Assembly (NCBI GenBank): GCA_022561335.1
Contig: JADFRL010000006.1
Location: 1 to 40,555 of the forward strand
Reading direction: 5' to 3'
DNA: 40,555 nucleotides
Origin: Patescibacteria group bacterium
Lineage (GTDB): Bacteria > Patescibacteriota > Minisyncoccia > Phycocordibacterales > JACZSL01
A program made the position numbers and the translations under genes. Below the pieces are notes generated by a model. The model saw nothing but the letters and a program-made list of their open reading frames with translations. It made no database searches and had not been told where the DNA came from. This document shows positions 30,357 to 39,329 of this stretch, piece by piece. Numbering within the stretch: the stretch's first letter is position 1; each line of letters starts with the position of its first letter.

Positions 30357-31082
30357 TTAGAACTGATTAACAAATCGTAAATCACCATTATGAAAAAGCC
30401 GTACGTCATCGATGCCATACTTCAACATACCCAACCGTTCGATACCGCCGCCAAACGCAAATCCCTGCCATTTTTTTGGGTCAACACCGGCACTCTCAAG
30501 TACAAAAGGATGCACCATGCCGGCACCCATCATTTCAATCCACCCAGTACCTTTACAAATTGAGCACCCCTTTCCGGCACACTTGAAACACTGCATGTCT
30601 ACCTCAACCGCCGGCTCAACAAAAGGAAAATACCCGGGGCGAAACCTGACTTCAGTATCCTCTTTAAGCAACTTGCTGAAAAATATTTCTAACGTACCTT
30701 TGAGTGCCGCAAGTGTCACATCTTCATCGACCACCAAGCCTTCGATCTGGTAAAACTGCGCTTCATGCGTCGCATCAGTCGCCTCATTGCGAAAAACCTT
30801 TCCCGGTACGATGATACGATATGGCGGCTTGTGGTTTTCCATGTAGCGTACCTGAACCGGTGATGTGTGCGTGCGCATGACCATTCCCTTCTGCCCTTTA
30901 ATAAAAAACGTATCCTGCATATCACGAGCTGGATGATCGGGCGGCACGTTCAAGGAATCGAAATTATAATATTCAGTCTCAAGTTCGGGCCCCTCGGCAA
31001 AATCAAACCCCATCTCATAAAAAATAGAGTTCATCTCGCGTATAAGCGCCGTGATTGGATGTACATGTCGTTCCGATGGCAT
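30357..31082 (-). CDS. pheS: Phenylalanyl-tRNA synthetase alpha subunit, short form
   Basis: [88 protein letters not shown]. Starts directly at the catalytic domain. ATG set at 31082. Confidence 0.95.
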   Translation of the reverse strand: MPSERHVHPITALIREMNSIFYEMGFDFAEGPELETEYYNFDSLNVPPDHPARDMQDTFFIKGQKGMVMRTHTSPVQVRYMENHKPPYRIIVPGKVFRNEATDATHEAQFYQIEGLVVDEDVTLAALKGTLEIFFSKLLKEDTEVRFRPGYFPFVEPAVEVDMQCFKCAGKGCSICKGTGWIEMMGAGMVHPFVLESAGVDPKKWQGFAFGGGIERLGMLKYGIDDVRLFHNGDLRFVNQF

Positions 31083-31147
31083 GGTAGAGACAGTATACAA
31101 AAAATGTGGCTCTGTTGAAAGCTTATTAGCGACATAGAGCGAGTGAA

Positions 31148-31175
31148 TGAAAAGCGGCGGAATTGCTTTTCATCG
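31148..31175. terminator. Hairpin ATGAAAAGC...GCTTTTCAT downstream of tRNA-Thr
   Basis: 9-bp inverted repeat between tRNA-Thr and pheS. Confidence 0.45.
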
Positions 31176-31238
31176 TCTCCTACTTTTGTATTTCCAACCT
31201 GCCCCGCCTGACAAAGACCCGAGCCTATTACTATTTCA

Positions 31239-31315
31239 TGGAGCCTGAGGAGGGATTTGAACCCACGACCTACGGTTTACAAAACCGTTGCTCTGACCAA
31301 CTGAGCTACTCAGGC
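31239..31315 (-). tRNA. tRNA-Thr (anticodon UGU), CCA encoded
   Basis: GCCTGAGTAGCTCAGTTGGTCAGAGCAACGGTTTTGTAAACCGTAGGTCGTGGGTTCAAATCCCTCCTCAGGCTCCA folds as a 77-nt cloverleaf with anticodon TGT. Confidence 0.95.
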
Positions 31316-31522
31316 TTTGACGGGCGAATCTGCCAACTGCTTGCCTGCGGCATCAGGGCTATGCCGGCTTAATCAGATATTATAATTCCTCGCATACATT
31401 CCCCTAAAAGTACACACCAGATTAGCTGTTACGACAGCTATGCTGGTTCAAAATCAGCAATTATTATATTGGATGAGTGAAATAGGCGCTGCAGCAGCAA
31501 AAATCCAGGCATGAGAGCAAAT

Positions 31523-31924
31523 TTATTTCTCTTCGTATCGATTCTTCTGGTCACCGTTTACTTGCTGTTTATGCTCTGTCATACTCTGTAAAAATGTAGA
31601 TGGCACCTCGTTGCGTTGAAAATTTTTTTTCCTTCCCTTTGCTACGTTAACAAATTCATACAATCGCCGCTCAAGCGCTCGCACTATGTTGAGCAATACA
31701 AGACCATATTTGTGTACTAGAGATATTGCAATACTATGCGTGACACGCACCAGTGTTTTTGGAAACGTATGGACAATATAGTGAATACTGCGCTCAACCA
31801 GTATATCCATACGAAATCGCACATCCTCTGCATACCTCTTTCCTCGTCCCATTTCAATATACCGGAGTGCAATAAGTCCTGCAATAAGAAACGCCGAAAC
31901 AAAAAAAGATATAATGGTACCCAT
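31523..31924 (-). CDS. Hypothetical protein with one N-terminal transmembrane segment
   Basis: 133 aa, MGTIISFFVSAFLIAGLIALRYIEMG..., directly after tsf. Confidence 0.7.
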   Translation of the reverse strand: MGTIISFFVSAFLIAGLIALRYIEMGRGKRYAEDVRFRMDILVERSIHYIVHTFPKTLVRVTHSIAISLVHKYGLVLLNIVRALERRLYEFVNVAKGRKKNFQRNEVPSTFLQSMTEHKQQVNGDQKNRYEEK

Positions 31925-31925
31925 A

Positions 31926-32510
31926 CTACTCGCGAATTGAATAGCGTGTGAAGCTGACTAACTCAATCCTTTCACCAAATTTTTGCACTGCGCTATCCAG
32001 AAGATCTTTTATAGTATGTTGTTGATCTTTTATATAGGATTGCTCCAGTAAAATTTTATCTTTAAAATATGCGTCCAGCTTACTCTTTAGTATTTTCTCT
32101 TTTAGATTTTTAGGCTTACCTTTAACTTCATCAGAGAATACTTCTTTTGCTGCTTTAAAATCTTTTTCATCCACACTACCCGCGTCTTTAAATTCCGGAT
32201 TTGTGGCGGCAATATGCATTGCAATATTATACGCCAATTGAATAAACTCTTCATTCTTCGCCACAAAATCAGTCTCGGATGAGAGTGCCACCATAGCCCC
32301 CACATTTTTAGTATTGTGTATATAAGCCTGTACAACTCCCGCAGTGAGATTTCGACCGGACTTTTTGACTGCATCTTGACCTCCTTTCTTCTTTAAAATG
32401 ATAATTGCCTTTTCCATATCACCGCCTGCTTCCTCAAGAGCCTTCTTGCATTGCATGATAGACACACCCGTTTTGAGACGCAGCTCCTTTACCTCCAGAA
32501 TGGTTACCAT
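31926..32510 (-). CDS. tsf: Elongation factor Ts
   Basis: ELRLKTGVSIMQCKKALEEAGGDMEKAIIILKKKG; SSETDFVAKNEEF. Confidence 0.97.
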   Translation of the reverse strand: MVTILEVKELRLKTGVSIMQCKKALEEAGGDMEKAIIILKKKGGQDAVKKSGRNLTAGVVQAYIHNTKNVGAMVALSSETDFVAKNEEFIQLAYNIAMHIAATNPEFKDAGSVDEKDFKAAKEVFSDEVKGKPKNLKEKILKSKLDAYFKDKILLEQSYIKDQQHTIKDLLDSAVQKFGERIELVSFTRYSIRE

Positions 32511-32513
32511 TTT

Positions 32514-33299
32514 TTATTCCTTAGTCTTCCCTTTAGAGTTTTCTTGCTCAGATTCGTCGGAACCTGTTTGTTGAGGTGCTTGTCTTTGCCCTTCTTGATA
32601 TGCATTAACAACTTCAGTAACAAAAAATTGAATGCTCGCCATTCCGGCATCATTCCCTATCAAATGGTAAGAAGCCTCTTTCGTATTACAATCTGAATTA
32701 AGAATACCAACAATAGCTATTCCTGCTTTCTTCGCTTCGGACACTGCTATGGTTTCTTGTTTGGTATCTACAATAAATAAAACATCAGGCAGTGCCTTCA
32801 TCAAGCGAAGACCTCCAAATGTTTTATCAAGATCTTCTATTTCTCGATCTATATGGAGCCGCTCTAATTTTGTAAATTTCGAAAGTTCTCCTTTTTCGCG
32901 ATCACCCTCGAGTTCAGCAAGCAGTCCAATACGTTTCTTGATTTCAGAGAAATTAGTAATAGTTCCCCCAATCCATCGTCCTGCAACATAAGGCATCGAA
33001 ATAGCGGCAGCTCCATTTCTTATAGCATCACGGGCTTCAGTCTTTCCTCCAACAAACAGTATCTTTTTCCCCTCTTTACCGCATTTTCTAATAAACTCTT
33101 TTGCTTCTTTCAGAGACTCCGTCGTCTTTTCAAGATCGAAAATTTCCACTTTGTTTTTAGAGCCAAAAATATAGGGTGTCATGGAGGGATGTCGGCGTGA
33201 TTTTGAATATCCAAAATGCGCCCCTACCTTAAACATAGACTCAATAAGTTCTGTATTTTTTACCGCTGATTCCTGCTGCATTGAGAGTGAGTGTAGCAA
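32514..33299 (-). CDS. rpsB: 30S ribosomal protein S2
   Basis: MFKVGAHFGYSKSRRHPSMTPYIFGSKNKVEIFDLEKT; YVAGRWIGGTITNFSEIKKRI. Confidence 0.98.
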   Translation of the reverse strand: MLHSLSMQQESAVKNTELIESMFKVGAHFGYSKSRRHPSMTPYIFGSKNKVEIFDLEKTTESLKEAKEFIRKCGKEGKKILFVGGKTEARDAIRNGAAAISMPYVAGRWIGGTITNFSEIKKRIGLLAELEGDREKGELSKFTKLERLHIDREIEDLDKTFGGLRLMKALPDVLFIVDTKQETIAVSEAKKAGIAIVGILNSDCNTKEASYHLIGNDAGMASIQFFVTEVVNAYQEGQRQAPQQTGSDESEQENSKGKTKE

Positions 33300-33319
33300 A
33301 TTGGCTATATATTAGCAAC

Positions 33320-34276
33320 TTAATTGGCCCTACTTGCTTCCTGAAGAGTATTTATAATATCGCCAATTCCACCTGCAAATATATGCTCAATATTATGCCA
33401 TGATTTCTTAATTCTGTGGTCAGTCACCCTATCCTGCAGTATATTATAGGTTCGAATTTTTTCAGATCTGTCTGCCGTGCCAATTTGTTTTCGGCGCTGC
33501 TCTGAACGCTTCTTGGCTTCGGCCTCCTCCGCAGCCGATTCGAGTTTAGCAAGAAGAAATTGCATTGCTTTCTCTCGATTTTGCTGCTGGCTTCGCTCAG
33601 AAGAACATTTTGCATCAATGCCGGTAGGTTTGTGTATAATACGTACCGCCGTTTCAACCTTGTTTACATTCTGCCCGCCAGCGCCGCTTGATCGAGAAAA
33701 CTCCACCTCAATATCATTTTGGTTAATTTCAATGTCATGATGTCTGCGTATAGGCATAATAGCGACCGAAGCGGTCGACGTATGAATACGCCCTGATTTT
33801 TCTGTAGCGGGAATACGCTGTATACGGTGCACACCAGTTTCAAATCGCAAATATTTATATACATCCTTTCCCCTAAACTCAAAAGATGCCTCCTTATACC
33901 CTCCGAGTGAGCTGACTGATTCGTGCAGCTTCTTAACGTCCCACCCCTCTTTCTCAGCGAAACGTGTGTACATGAGCGCAAGGTCATATGCAAAAAGCGC
34001 CGCTTCATTCCCACCGGCACCTGCCCGCACCTCAAGAATTATTTCATTGGGAAATTTTTCTTCCTCTGCCTCTGCCGCAATAATATCCTCCATTTTCTGA
34101 AGAAGTTCCTTTTGCTGCACCTCAATATGTCCCAGCTCCTCAGCGGCTAATTCCTTGAAGGCGGGGTCCTGATGAGCCATAGACTCCGTCTCGCGCACCC
34201 TCTCTGACATCTTCTCGTATTGTTCTGCAAGATACTTGGTTTTATGATTCTTTTTGTAAATCTCAAGATCATCCAT
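33320..34276 (-). CDS. prfA: Peptide chain release factor 1
   Basis: GGQ motif [20 protein letters not shown]1 PxT motif [22 protein letters not shown]. Confidence 0.95.
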   Translation of the reverse strand: MDDLEIYKKNHKTKYLAEQYEKMSERVRETESMAHQDPAFKELAAEELGHIEVQQKELLQKMEDIIAAEAEEEKFPNEIILEVRAGAGGNEAALFAYDLALMYTRFAEKEGWDVKKLHESVSSLGGYKEASFEFRGKDVYKYLRFETGVHRIQRIPATEKSGRIHTSTASVAIMPIRRHHDIEINQNDIEVEFSRSSGAGGQNVNKVETAVRIIHKPTGIDAKCSSERSQQQNREKAMQFLLAKLESAAEEAEAKKRSEQRRKQIGTADRSEKIRTYNILQDRVTDHRIKKSWHNIEHIFAGGIGDIINTLQEASRAN

Positions 34277-34306
34277 ACTATATATATTAATACAAAAACC
34301 TCATCA

Positions 34307-34351
34307 CCTGACCGCCAATCGGCTGAAGCCTCAAGACAACTGGCAGGCGGG
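34307..34351. repeat. ~45 bp hairpin repeat (copy 2), inside an outer AAACCTCA/TGAGGTTT stem
   Basis: cctgaccgccaatcggctgaagcctcaagacaactggcaggcggg; inverted copy of 22653-22698. Confidence 0.8.
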
Positions 34352-34383
34352 AAAGTGAGGTTTCCTGTAACAGTCAGAATATG

Positions 34384-34713
34384 TTATTTACCGCTTTTCT
34401 TATTGTTACCTTCGTCGACAGATGGAATTTTACTTTTGACAGTTTTTTTTACCGCCTCAATCTGCTTACCCGCCGTTGTTTTCACTGTGGCAGTTCGGGT
34501 CTGTCTCGACTCTGCTTCAGCAAGGCGGGCCTTAAACTTTTCAACACGTCCTGCAGTGTCAACTATCTTTTCAACGCCGGTATAGAAGGGGTGGCATGCA
34601 CTGCAAATCTCAACCGTCATTTCCTCAACGGTTGACCCTATTTCAAAAGTACGCCCGCACGCGCAGGTTACCTTGGCGTTCTTGTAATATGTCGGATGTA
34701 TATCTGTCCTCAT
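34384..34713 (-). CDS. rpmE: 50S ribosomal protein L31 with C-terminal extension
   Basis: [46 protein letters not shown]. Confidence 0.95.
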   Translation of the reverse strand: MRTDIHPTYYKNAKVTCACGRTFEIGSTVEEMTVEICSACHPFYTGVEKIVDTAGRVEKFKARLAEAESRQTRTATVKTTAGKQIEAVKKTVKSKIPSVDEGNNKKSGK

Positions 34714-34786
34714 AAAAGAAAAATAAAAAGCAAGTATATCAGTAAAATCCGGCTAATTTAAGCTTGCATCATAATATCATATCATA

Positions 34787-34832
34787 GACCTATATATTGT
34801 AAGTGACGACCGTCACTTACAATATATAGGTC
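34787..34832. repeat. 46-nt inverted repeat with 22-bp perfect arms
   Basis: GACCTATATATTGTAAGTGACG-AC-CGTCACTTACAATATATAGGTC. Confidence 0.95.
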
Positions 34833-34843
34833 ATAAGACAGTA

Positions 34844-36178
34844 CTACGATTGCGCCAAAATATCAATCAAACCTTGATATTTTTCAGCCAATTCCATCAC
34901 CTCATCGCCGTAAAACGCATACGACGGCTTCTCGGCATTTCTCCACCCGGCAAAATAGCGAAGTGCTGCCAGACGTTCATTATAGTAGCCGCCTCGATCT
35001 GCACCATTGTCGGAAAGAAGTAACCCTGAAGCAATAAAAGCTGTTCGGGGATCCCATGGGCTTGGTGGAACTTGACCCGATACACGACCTATTCTATCTT
35101 CATATAAAATCCACGTCGAAGGTATAAACTGCGCCGGCCCCATGGCTCCGCCCCAGCCATACCAAGGCTTTTTTGATACGGGCATAAGATCTGGGTCCAA
35201 TCCAAGTCGATTGGTAATATCCTCAAAAATAGGCTGGTCGCGTGTCGGGTGCATGTCAGTTTTCCAATTTCCCGTACCAACATTTTCTCCCAAGTTTGAC
35301 TCTTCAGCTATCACCCCCAAGATAAATGCAGGCCGGACGCCTGTAAGGACCGACACCTCATTGGCATAGGTAAGCGCCCGATCAAAAGGAATAGCCGCAG
35401 AACCACGCAACACAAAGAGTGTTGCCCTAATTTCTGCCGCACTCTTCTGCTTTGATTTAAGCACCTGCTGATAGGCTGCTTCCACACCTTTTGTTATGTC
35501 AAGAATCTCTTGCTTCTCATTTTCCTGTACTTCAATTTTTCTCTTTTGCAGTTCCTGAAGACCTCTCAGTTCCAGCTCCTCAGACTGCTTTCCTTCAAGT
35601 GCCTCTTTTTGTTCCTGAGTATATCCCTTGGTCTGCGCTATTTCATAAAACGATTCATTGAGTGACCTCTTGATGACATCGAATGAATCGAGATCTGAGA
35701 AAAATTCTGATATATTTTCATTGGCAAGCACTATTTCTATAATTGTAAAATCATCAATCTCATTCGTTTTCCTTATGAGTTGAGCCAGCGACTCCCTCTG
35801 CCGATCAAGTTTTTCATTTAGACCGCCGATAGTGTTCTCTTTTCCTCTGATCTCGGAGTCTAACTTTTCAATGGAAAGATCCCGAGCCCTGATTTCAAGA
35901 CGTGCCCGGTCAATTTTCGCATTTAAAATAGCTACATCGCGCTCAATAGACACACGCTCACGCTGTTTGCTTCCGACAAGAGCCTGCTGAACAGTAATTT
36001 CCGCCTCTAATTCAGCAAGCTCTGCTTCAAGTTCTGCTCTTCGCTTTGAGACATCACTGCCATCTGCCTGAGCATACAGCAACTGAGGAGTTGAATATAA
36101 ACTCAAAGAAAGCCCCAGTATTATAAAGACTGCTACAGCAAAAGAAACCTTTTGTCGAGTTCGATGCGACATATGCAA
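34844..36178 (-). CDS. Secreted coiled-coil protein with C-terminal lytic-transglycosylase-like domain
   Basis: N-terminal hydrophobic segment, long coiled coil, then YANEVSVLTGVRPAFILGVIAEESNLGENVGTGNWKTDMHP...GGAMGPAQFIPSTWILY...ALRYFAGW. Confidence 0.85.
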   Translation of the reverse strand: MHMSHRTRQKVSFAVAVFIILGLSLSLYSTPQLLYAQADGSDVSKRRAELEAELAELEAEITVQQALVGSKQRERVSIERDVAILNAKIDRARLEIRARDLSIEKLDSEIRGKENTIGGLNEKLDRQRESLAQLIRKTNEIDDFTIIEIVLANENISEFFSDLDSFDVIKRSLNESFYEIAQTKGYTQEQKEALEGKQSEELELRGLQELQKRKIEVQENEKQEILDITKGVEAAYQQVLKSKQKSAAEIRATLFVLRGSAAIPFDRALTYANEVSVLTGVRPAFILGVIAEESNLGENVGTGNWKTDMHPTRDQPIFEDITNRLGLDPDLMPVSKKPWYGWGGAMGPAQFIPSTWILYEDRIGRVSGQVPPSPWDPRTAFIASGLLLSDNGADRGGYYNERLAALRYFAGWRNAEKPSYAFYGDEVMELAEKYQGLIDILAQS

Positions 36179-36181
36179 TAG

Positions 36182-36259
36182 TATACCCCCACACCAATAA
36201 ACATGATATTACTGGAGGTAATGCGCCATGCGCTTCATGGTTATTGGTGTGGGGGTATA
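36182..36259. repeat. Structured palindromic element, CCCCCACACC family (copy 2)
   Basis: TATACCCCCACACCAATAAACATGATATTACTGGAGGTAATGCGCCATGCGCTTCATGGTTATTGGTGTGGGGGTATA. Confidence 0.85.
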
Positions 36260-36316
36260 GCAAAGGATATTTTTGGATTCTTGTTAGTTGTCCCTTGATT
36301 GCGGCTCTTCCTCAGA

Positions 36317-36997
36317 TTAAGCTGAAGATTCTTTGTTTTCTCCACCTTCTTCCTCGGAAGCCTGCTTCCCTTTGGCTTCTACCTCAATAGACTCGATATC
36401 TGCCGCTGGTTTCTCCTCCTCAATTTCCTCTTTTGCTTCTGCTACAGATGCCACCGCTTCGTCCAGTGAGACAAGGGTAACGACCCCTTCCGGAAGTGCA
36501 ATGTCTCTTACGTAAAGCGATGTCTCAAAATCCTTAATGGACGAGATGTCCACTTCTATACTATGAGGCAAATCTTTCGGCAGCACTTCAATTTCAAGCT
36601 CATGCAGTGTTTTGACAAGAATGCCCCCAAGCTCTTTCACCGCCGGAGCCTCGTGAGTAAATTCAAGTGGCACTTTGACGCTGATCTTCTTATCTTTTTC
36701 AACAGTATAAAAATCTACATGACGCGGTTCACTTGTTACAGGGTCAAAATCTACATCATGGATCAGAACCTGCTTTTCATCACCGAGTCCTTTTATCGAA
36801 ACAATCGAAGACTCCCCCGCCATCTTGAATACTTTTTTAAAATCGCGCTGTGAAATTTTTATAGATGCTGTTTTTTCTTTCCTTCCATAAATTACTGCAG
36901 GCATAAAACCCTCATCCCGAAGAGATACAAGTGCGCGTTTTCCGGCTCGTTTCCTCTCTGTCGCTTCAAGTTCAAGCATGAGCATTATTATAGACAA
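36317..36997 (-). CDS. rplY: 50S ribosomal protein L25 (CTC family)
   Basis: LELEATERKRAGKRALVSLRDEGFMPAVIYG; HVDFYTVEKDKKISVKVPLEF. Confidence 0.93.
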   Translation of the reverse strand: MSIIMLMLELEATERKRAGKRALVSLRDEGFMPAVIYGRKEKTASIKISQRDFKKVFKMAGESSIVSIKGLGDEKQVLIHDVDFDPVTSEPRHVDFYTVEKDKKISVKVPLEFTHEAPAVKELGGILVKTLHELEIEVLPKDLPHSIEVDISSIKDFETSLYVRDIALPEGVVTLVSLDEAVASVAEAKEEIEEEKPAADIESIEVEAKGKQASEEEGGENKESSA

Positions 36998-37088
36998 AGT
37001 GTACTAAAAATCAATAAATGATTTGACAAATAATGATTGTTTAGGAAGAATATAAAAAGCTACCTGTCACCTTAAAAGGAGACACGAA

Positions 37089-37256
37089 ATGGACTATCAA
37101 GCTATTGGTTGCATGCTTCTTGCCATTGTGGTGACCTTCTACTTGATGAGGTGTATAACAACACTCGTCAAGACAAAAAGAGAAGGAAGGAAAAGGGAAA
37201 TGCAGAGGCTCCAGAAACAACCTTTCCAAGATTCATCTCCCGATAGATTTGGCTAG
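37089..37256 (+). CDS. Small single-pass membrane protein, 55 aa
   Basis: MDYQAIGCMLLAIVVTFYLMRCITTLVKTKREGRKREMQRLQKQPFQDSSPDRFG*; Shine-Dalgarno-like AAAAGGAG upstream and an intrinsic terminator downstream; below the ORF-track length cutoff. Confidence 0.7.
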   Translation: MDYQAIGCMLLAIVVTFYLMRCITTLVKTKREGRKREMQRLQKQPFQDSSPDRFG

Positions 37257-37279
37257 GGAATCCTGTGATATACCCCCAT

Positions 37280-37322
37280 TGAGAGGCCGGACATACAACG
37301 AAGTCTGGCCTCTAATCTTTTT
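37280..37322 (+). terminator. Intrinsic terminator
   Basis: GAGGCCGGAC...GTCTGGCCTC stem followed by TAATCTTTTTT. Confidence 0.85.
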
Positions 37323-38290
37323 TAAGTAACAATATTAGGAGGAGTCCTTCCTTCCAAAAATTCAATAATATTTTGTGCGGCAATCTCACTCATCTTGCCG
37401 CGTGTCTCCTCGGTTGCTGAAGCAATGTGAGGAGTAAGCACAACATTATCAAGCTCCGCCAGCCCGGGCGTTAATTGAGGTTCTTCTTCGAACACGTCAA
37501 GTGCCGCGCCTTTTATGACTTTATTTTTAAGTGCCTGAACCAGTGCTTTTTCATCAATGACCGGCCCCCGAGAAGAATTAATTAAATAGGCAGTTGGCTT
37601 CATGAGTGCTAGCCGTTCGGCATTAATTAAGTGCCGGGTTGAGTCCAAAAGCGGCACATGGATAGTTACCACATCGGCTTCAATGAGCACTTCCTCAGGT
37701 GTGGCTTTAAATACGGCTCCATACTCCTTTTCGAATTCCTTATTCTGCGCTATGTCATAGTAAATAACTCTCATATCAAATCCGCGCACACCATGATATG
37801 CTACACGTTGGCCGATATGTCCTGCTCCTAATATACCGAGTGTCTTATCTCTAAGGTCTGTCCCTAAAAAAAGCAGGGGCGCCCATCCTTTATATTTGCC
37901 AGCACGAGTAAATCTATCCGCCTCAGGAATACGCAGCATAATAGCAAGGAGAAGTGCAAAGGTGTGCTCTGCTACCGTCTCGGTGAGTACGCCCGGCGTG
38001 TTAGTTATTAAAACACCTCTACTCTTGGCGTCTTCAACATTAATGTTATTGTAGCCCACAGCATAATTTGCAAAAATTTTTGCGGTCGGTACTGCATCAA
38101 ACACTTCCCCGGAAATGTCATCAGTGAGAAGACAGAGAACTGCGTTATACTCCTTTTGTTTTAGTGCACCGATAAGTTCTTCTTTGGTCATCACCCCGTC
38201 TTTCTCACTTACATCCACCTCGTATCCTGCCTCCATCAGCATAGTGATACCGTCCTCAGGAATTTTTCGTGTTACGTAAACTTTGGACAT
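37322..38290 (-). CDS. D-isomer-specific 2-hydroxyacid dehydrogenase (glyoxylate reductase-like)
   Basis: LGILGAGHIGQRVA; INSSRGPVIDEKALVQALKNKVIKGAALDVFEEEP; LTPHIASAT. Confidence 0.93.
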   Translation of the reverse strand: MSKVYVTRKIPEDGITMLMEAGYEVDVSEKDGVMTKEELIGALKQKEYNAVLCLLTDDISGEVFDAVPTAKIFANYAVGYNNINVEDAKSRGVLITNTPGVLTETVAEHTFALLLAIMLRIPEADRFTRAGKYKGWAPLLFLGTDLRDKTLGILGAGHIGQRVAYHGVRGFDMRVIYYDIAQNKEFEKEYGAVFKATPEEVLIEADVVTIHVPLLDSTRHLINAERLALMKPTAYLINSSRGPVIDEKALVQALKNKVIKGAALDVFEEEPQLTPGLAELDNVVLTPHIASATEETRGKMSEIAAQNIIEFLEGRTPPNIVT

Positions 38291-38337
38291 GCTTTTATTT
38301 AAATTATTGATTAATGCAACAAGAACTCTTCTTTCTC

Positions 38338-38363
38338 CACTACTCTAGTATACTGGAGTAGTG
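38338..38363. terminator. 26-bp near-palindrome CACTACTCTAGTATACTGGAGTAGTG downstream of fba
   Basis: One mismatch pair; between fba and the dehydrogenase. Confidence 0.4.
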
Positions 38364-38414
38364 TCATCCCGAAGATAAAGTCATTATGTACGCTGAAATT
38401 TAGTTATTTTATTT

Positions 38415-39281
38415 TCATAATCCGTTAAATAACATAAGTCGCTGTTTGACTACTTCAAAAAGTGCTCTCTGGCCCCCCTTCATAAACCTATATGGTGCTA
38501 TCTCATCAGGATTTTCCTGAAGTGAGAGTTGGATGCCTTTTCGATATGCAACCCTAATTTCTGTATTGATATGCACAATGGAAATTCCTGCCTGTATCGC
38601 CTTCATAAAATCTTCGCTGGAAATGCCGGAACCGCCGTGGAGAACCATGGGCACTCCCCCAGCGCTGCGCAACTGCCGAACACGTTCTATATCAATGTTG
38701 GGATTTTTGCCGCTCTTGAGCATGCCGTGTAAATTACCAACCGCAGGCGCTATGAGGTCAACGCCGGTCTCTTCAACGAACGCTTTCAGGTCATCCGGTT
38801 TGGTCAGCATATCACTTGTTATTTGAGCCCCTTCCGGAATACTCTCAAGCATTTTCGAGGATGTGCCAATGTTCCCCAGTTCAGCTTCAACAAGAACTTC
38901 CCTCCCGGATTTACGCGCGTACTGCACACACTGCCCCGAAATACTCACATTCTCTTCGGGGGTTACCTTACTTCCGTCAAAAATAACGGCATCGTAACCT
39001 GCATCAATCGCTTCCTTAACCTTTTCAAAGGAGTACGTATGGTCGGCGTTTATGTAAATGGGATAGTCGTATTCTTCTCGCAGGCTTTTCACAAGTGCAA
39101 CCGCCTGCCTTTGTCCAATAAAGCTGCGTTCCCCCTCAGATGTGCCGATAATAACCGGAAGATTAAGCTCTCTCGCGGCATTAAAAATCCCCCAGAGCTG
39201 TTCTGAGTCTGAAATATTGAAATGCCCGACAGCAACTTTTCTCGCTTCAGCATCCGCAACTATCTCACGAAGTGTTTGCAT
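38415..39281 (-). CDS. fba: Class II fructose-bisphosphate aldolase family protein
   Basis: AVGHFNISDSEQLWGIFNAA; INADHTYSFEKVKEAIDAGYDAVIFDGS; LHGGSGISSEDFMKAIQAGISIVHINTEIR. Confidence 0.9.
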   Translation of the reverse strand: MQTLREIVADAEARKVAVGHFNISDSEQLWGIFNAARELNLPVIIGTSEGERSFIGQRQAVALVKSLREEYDYPIYINADHTYSFEKVKEAIDAGYDAVIFDGSKVTPEENVSISGQCVQYARKSGREVLVEAELGNIGTSSKMLESIPEGAQITSDMLTKPDDLKAFVEETGVDLIAPAVGNLHGMLKSGKNPNIDIERVRQLRSAGGVPMVLHGGSGISSEDFMKAIQAGISIVHINTEIRVAYRKGIQLSLQENPDEIAPYRFMKGGQRALFEVVKQRLMLFNGL

Positions 39282-39287
39282 ACGCCC

Positions 39288-39321
39288 TATTGTATCATAG
39301 GTAAATACCTATGATACAATA
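39288..39321. promoter_or_regulatory. 34-bp palindrome forming the whole fba/PfkB divergent promoter region
   Basis: TATTGTATCATAGGTA-AA-TACCTATGATACAATA, 6 nt from the fba ATG and 8 nt from the PfkB ATG; TACAAT -10-like hexamer on each arm. Confidence 0.75.
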
Positions 39322-39329
39322 AAGTAATC

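Noticed and set aside
30221-30418. 65-aa minus-strand ORF through the pheS-pheT spacer
   Set aside because: Consists of the pheS 3' end out of frame plus the two hairpins.
31163-31372. 69-aa plus-strand ORF ([18 protein letters not shown]...)
   Set aside because: It is the antisense translation of tRNA-Thr; EEGFEPTTYGLQNRCSDQLSYSG is a typical artefact of translating a tRNA gene.
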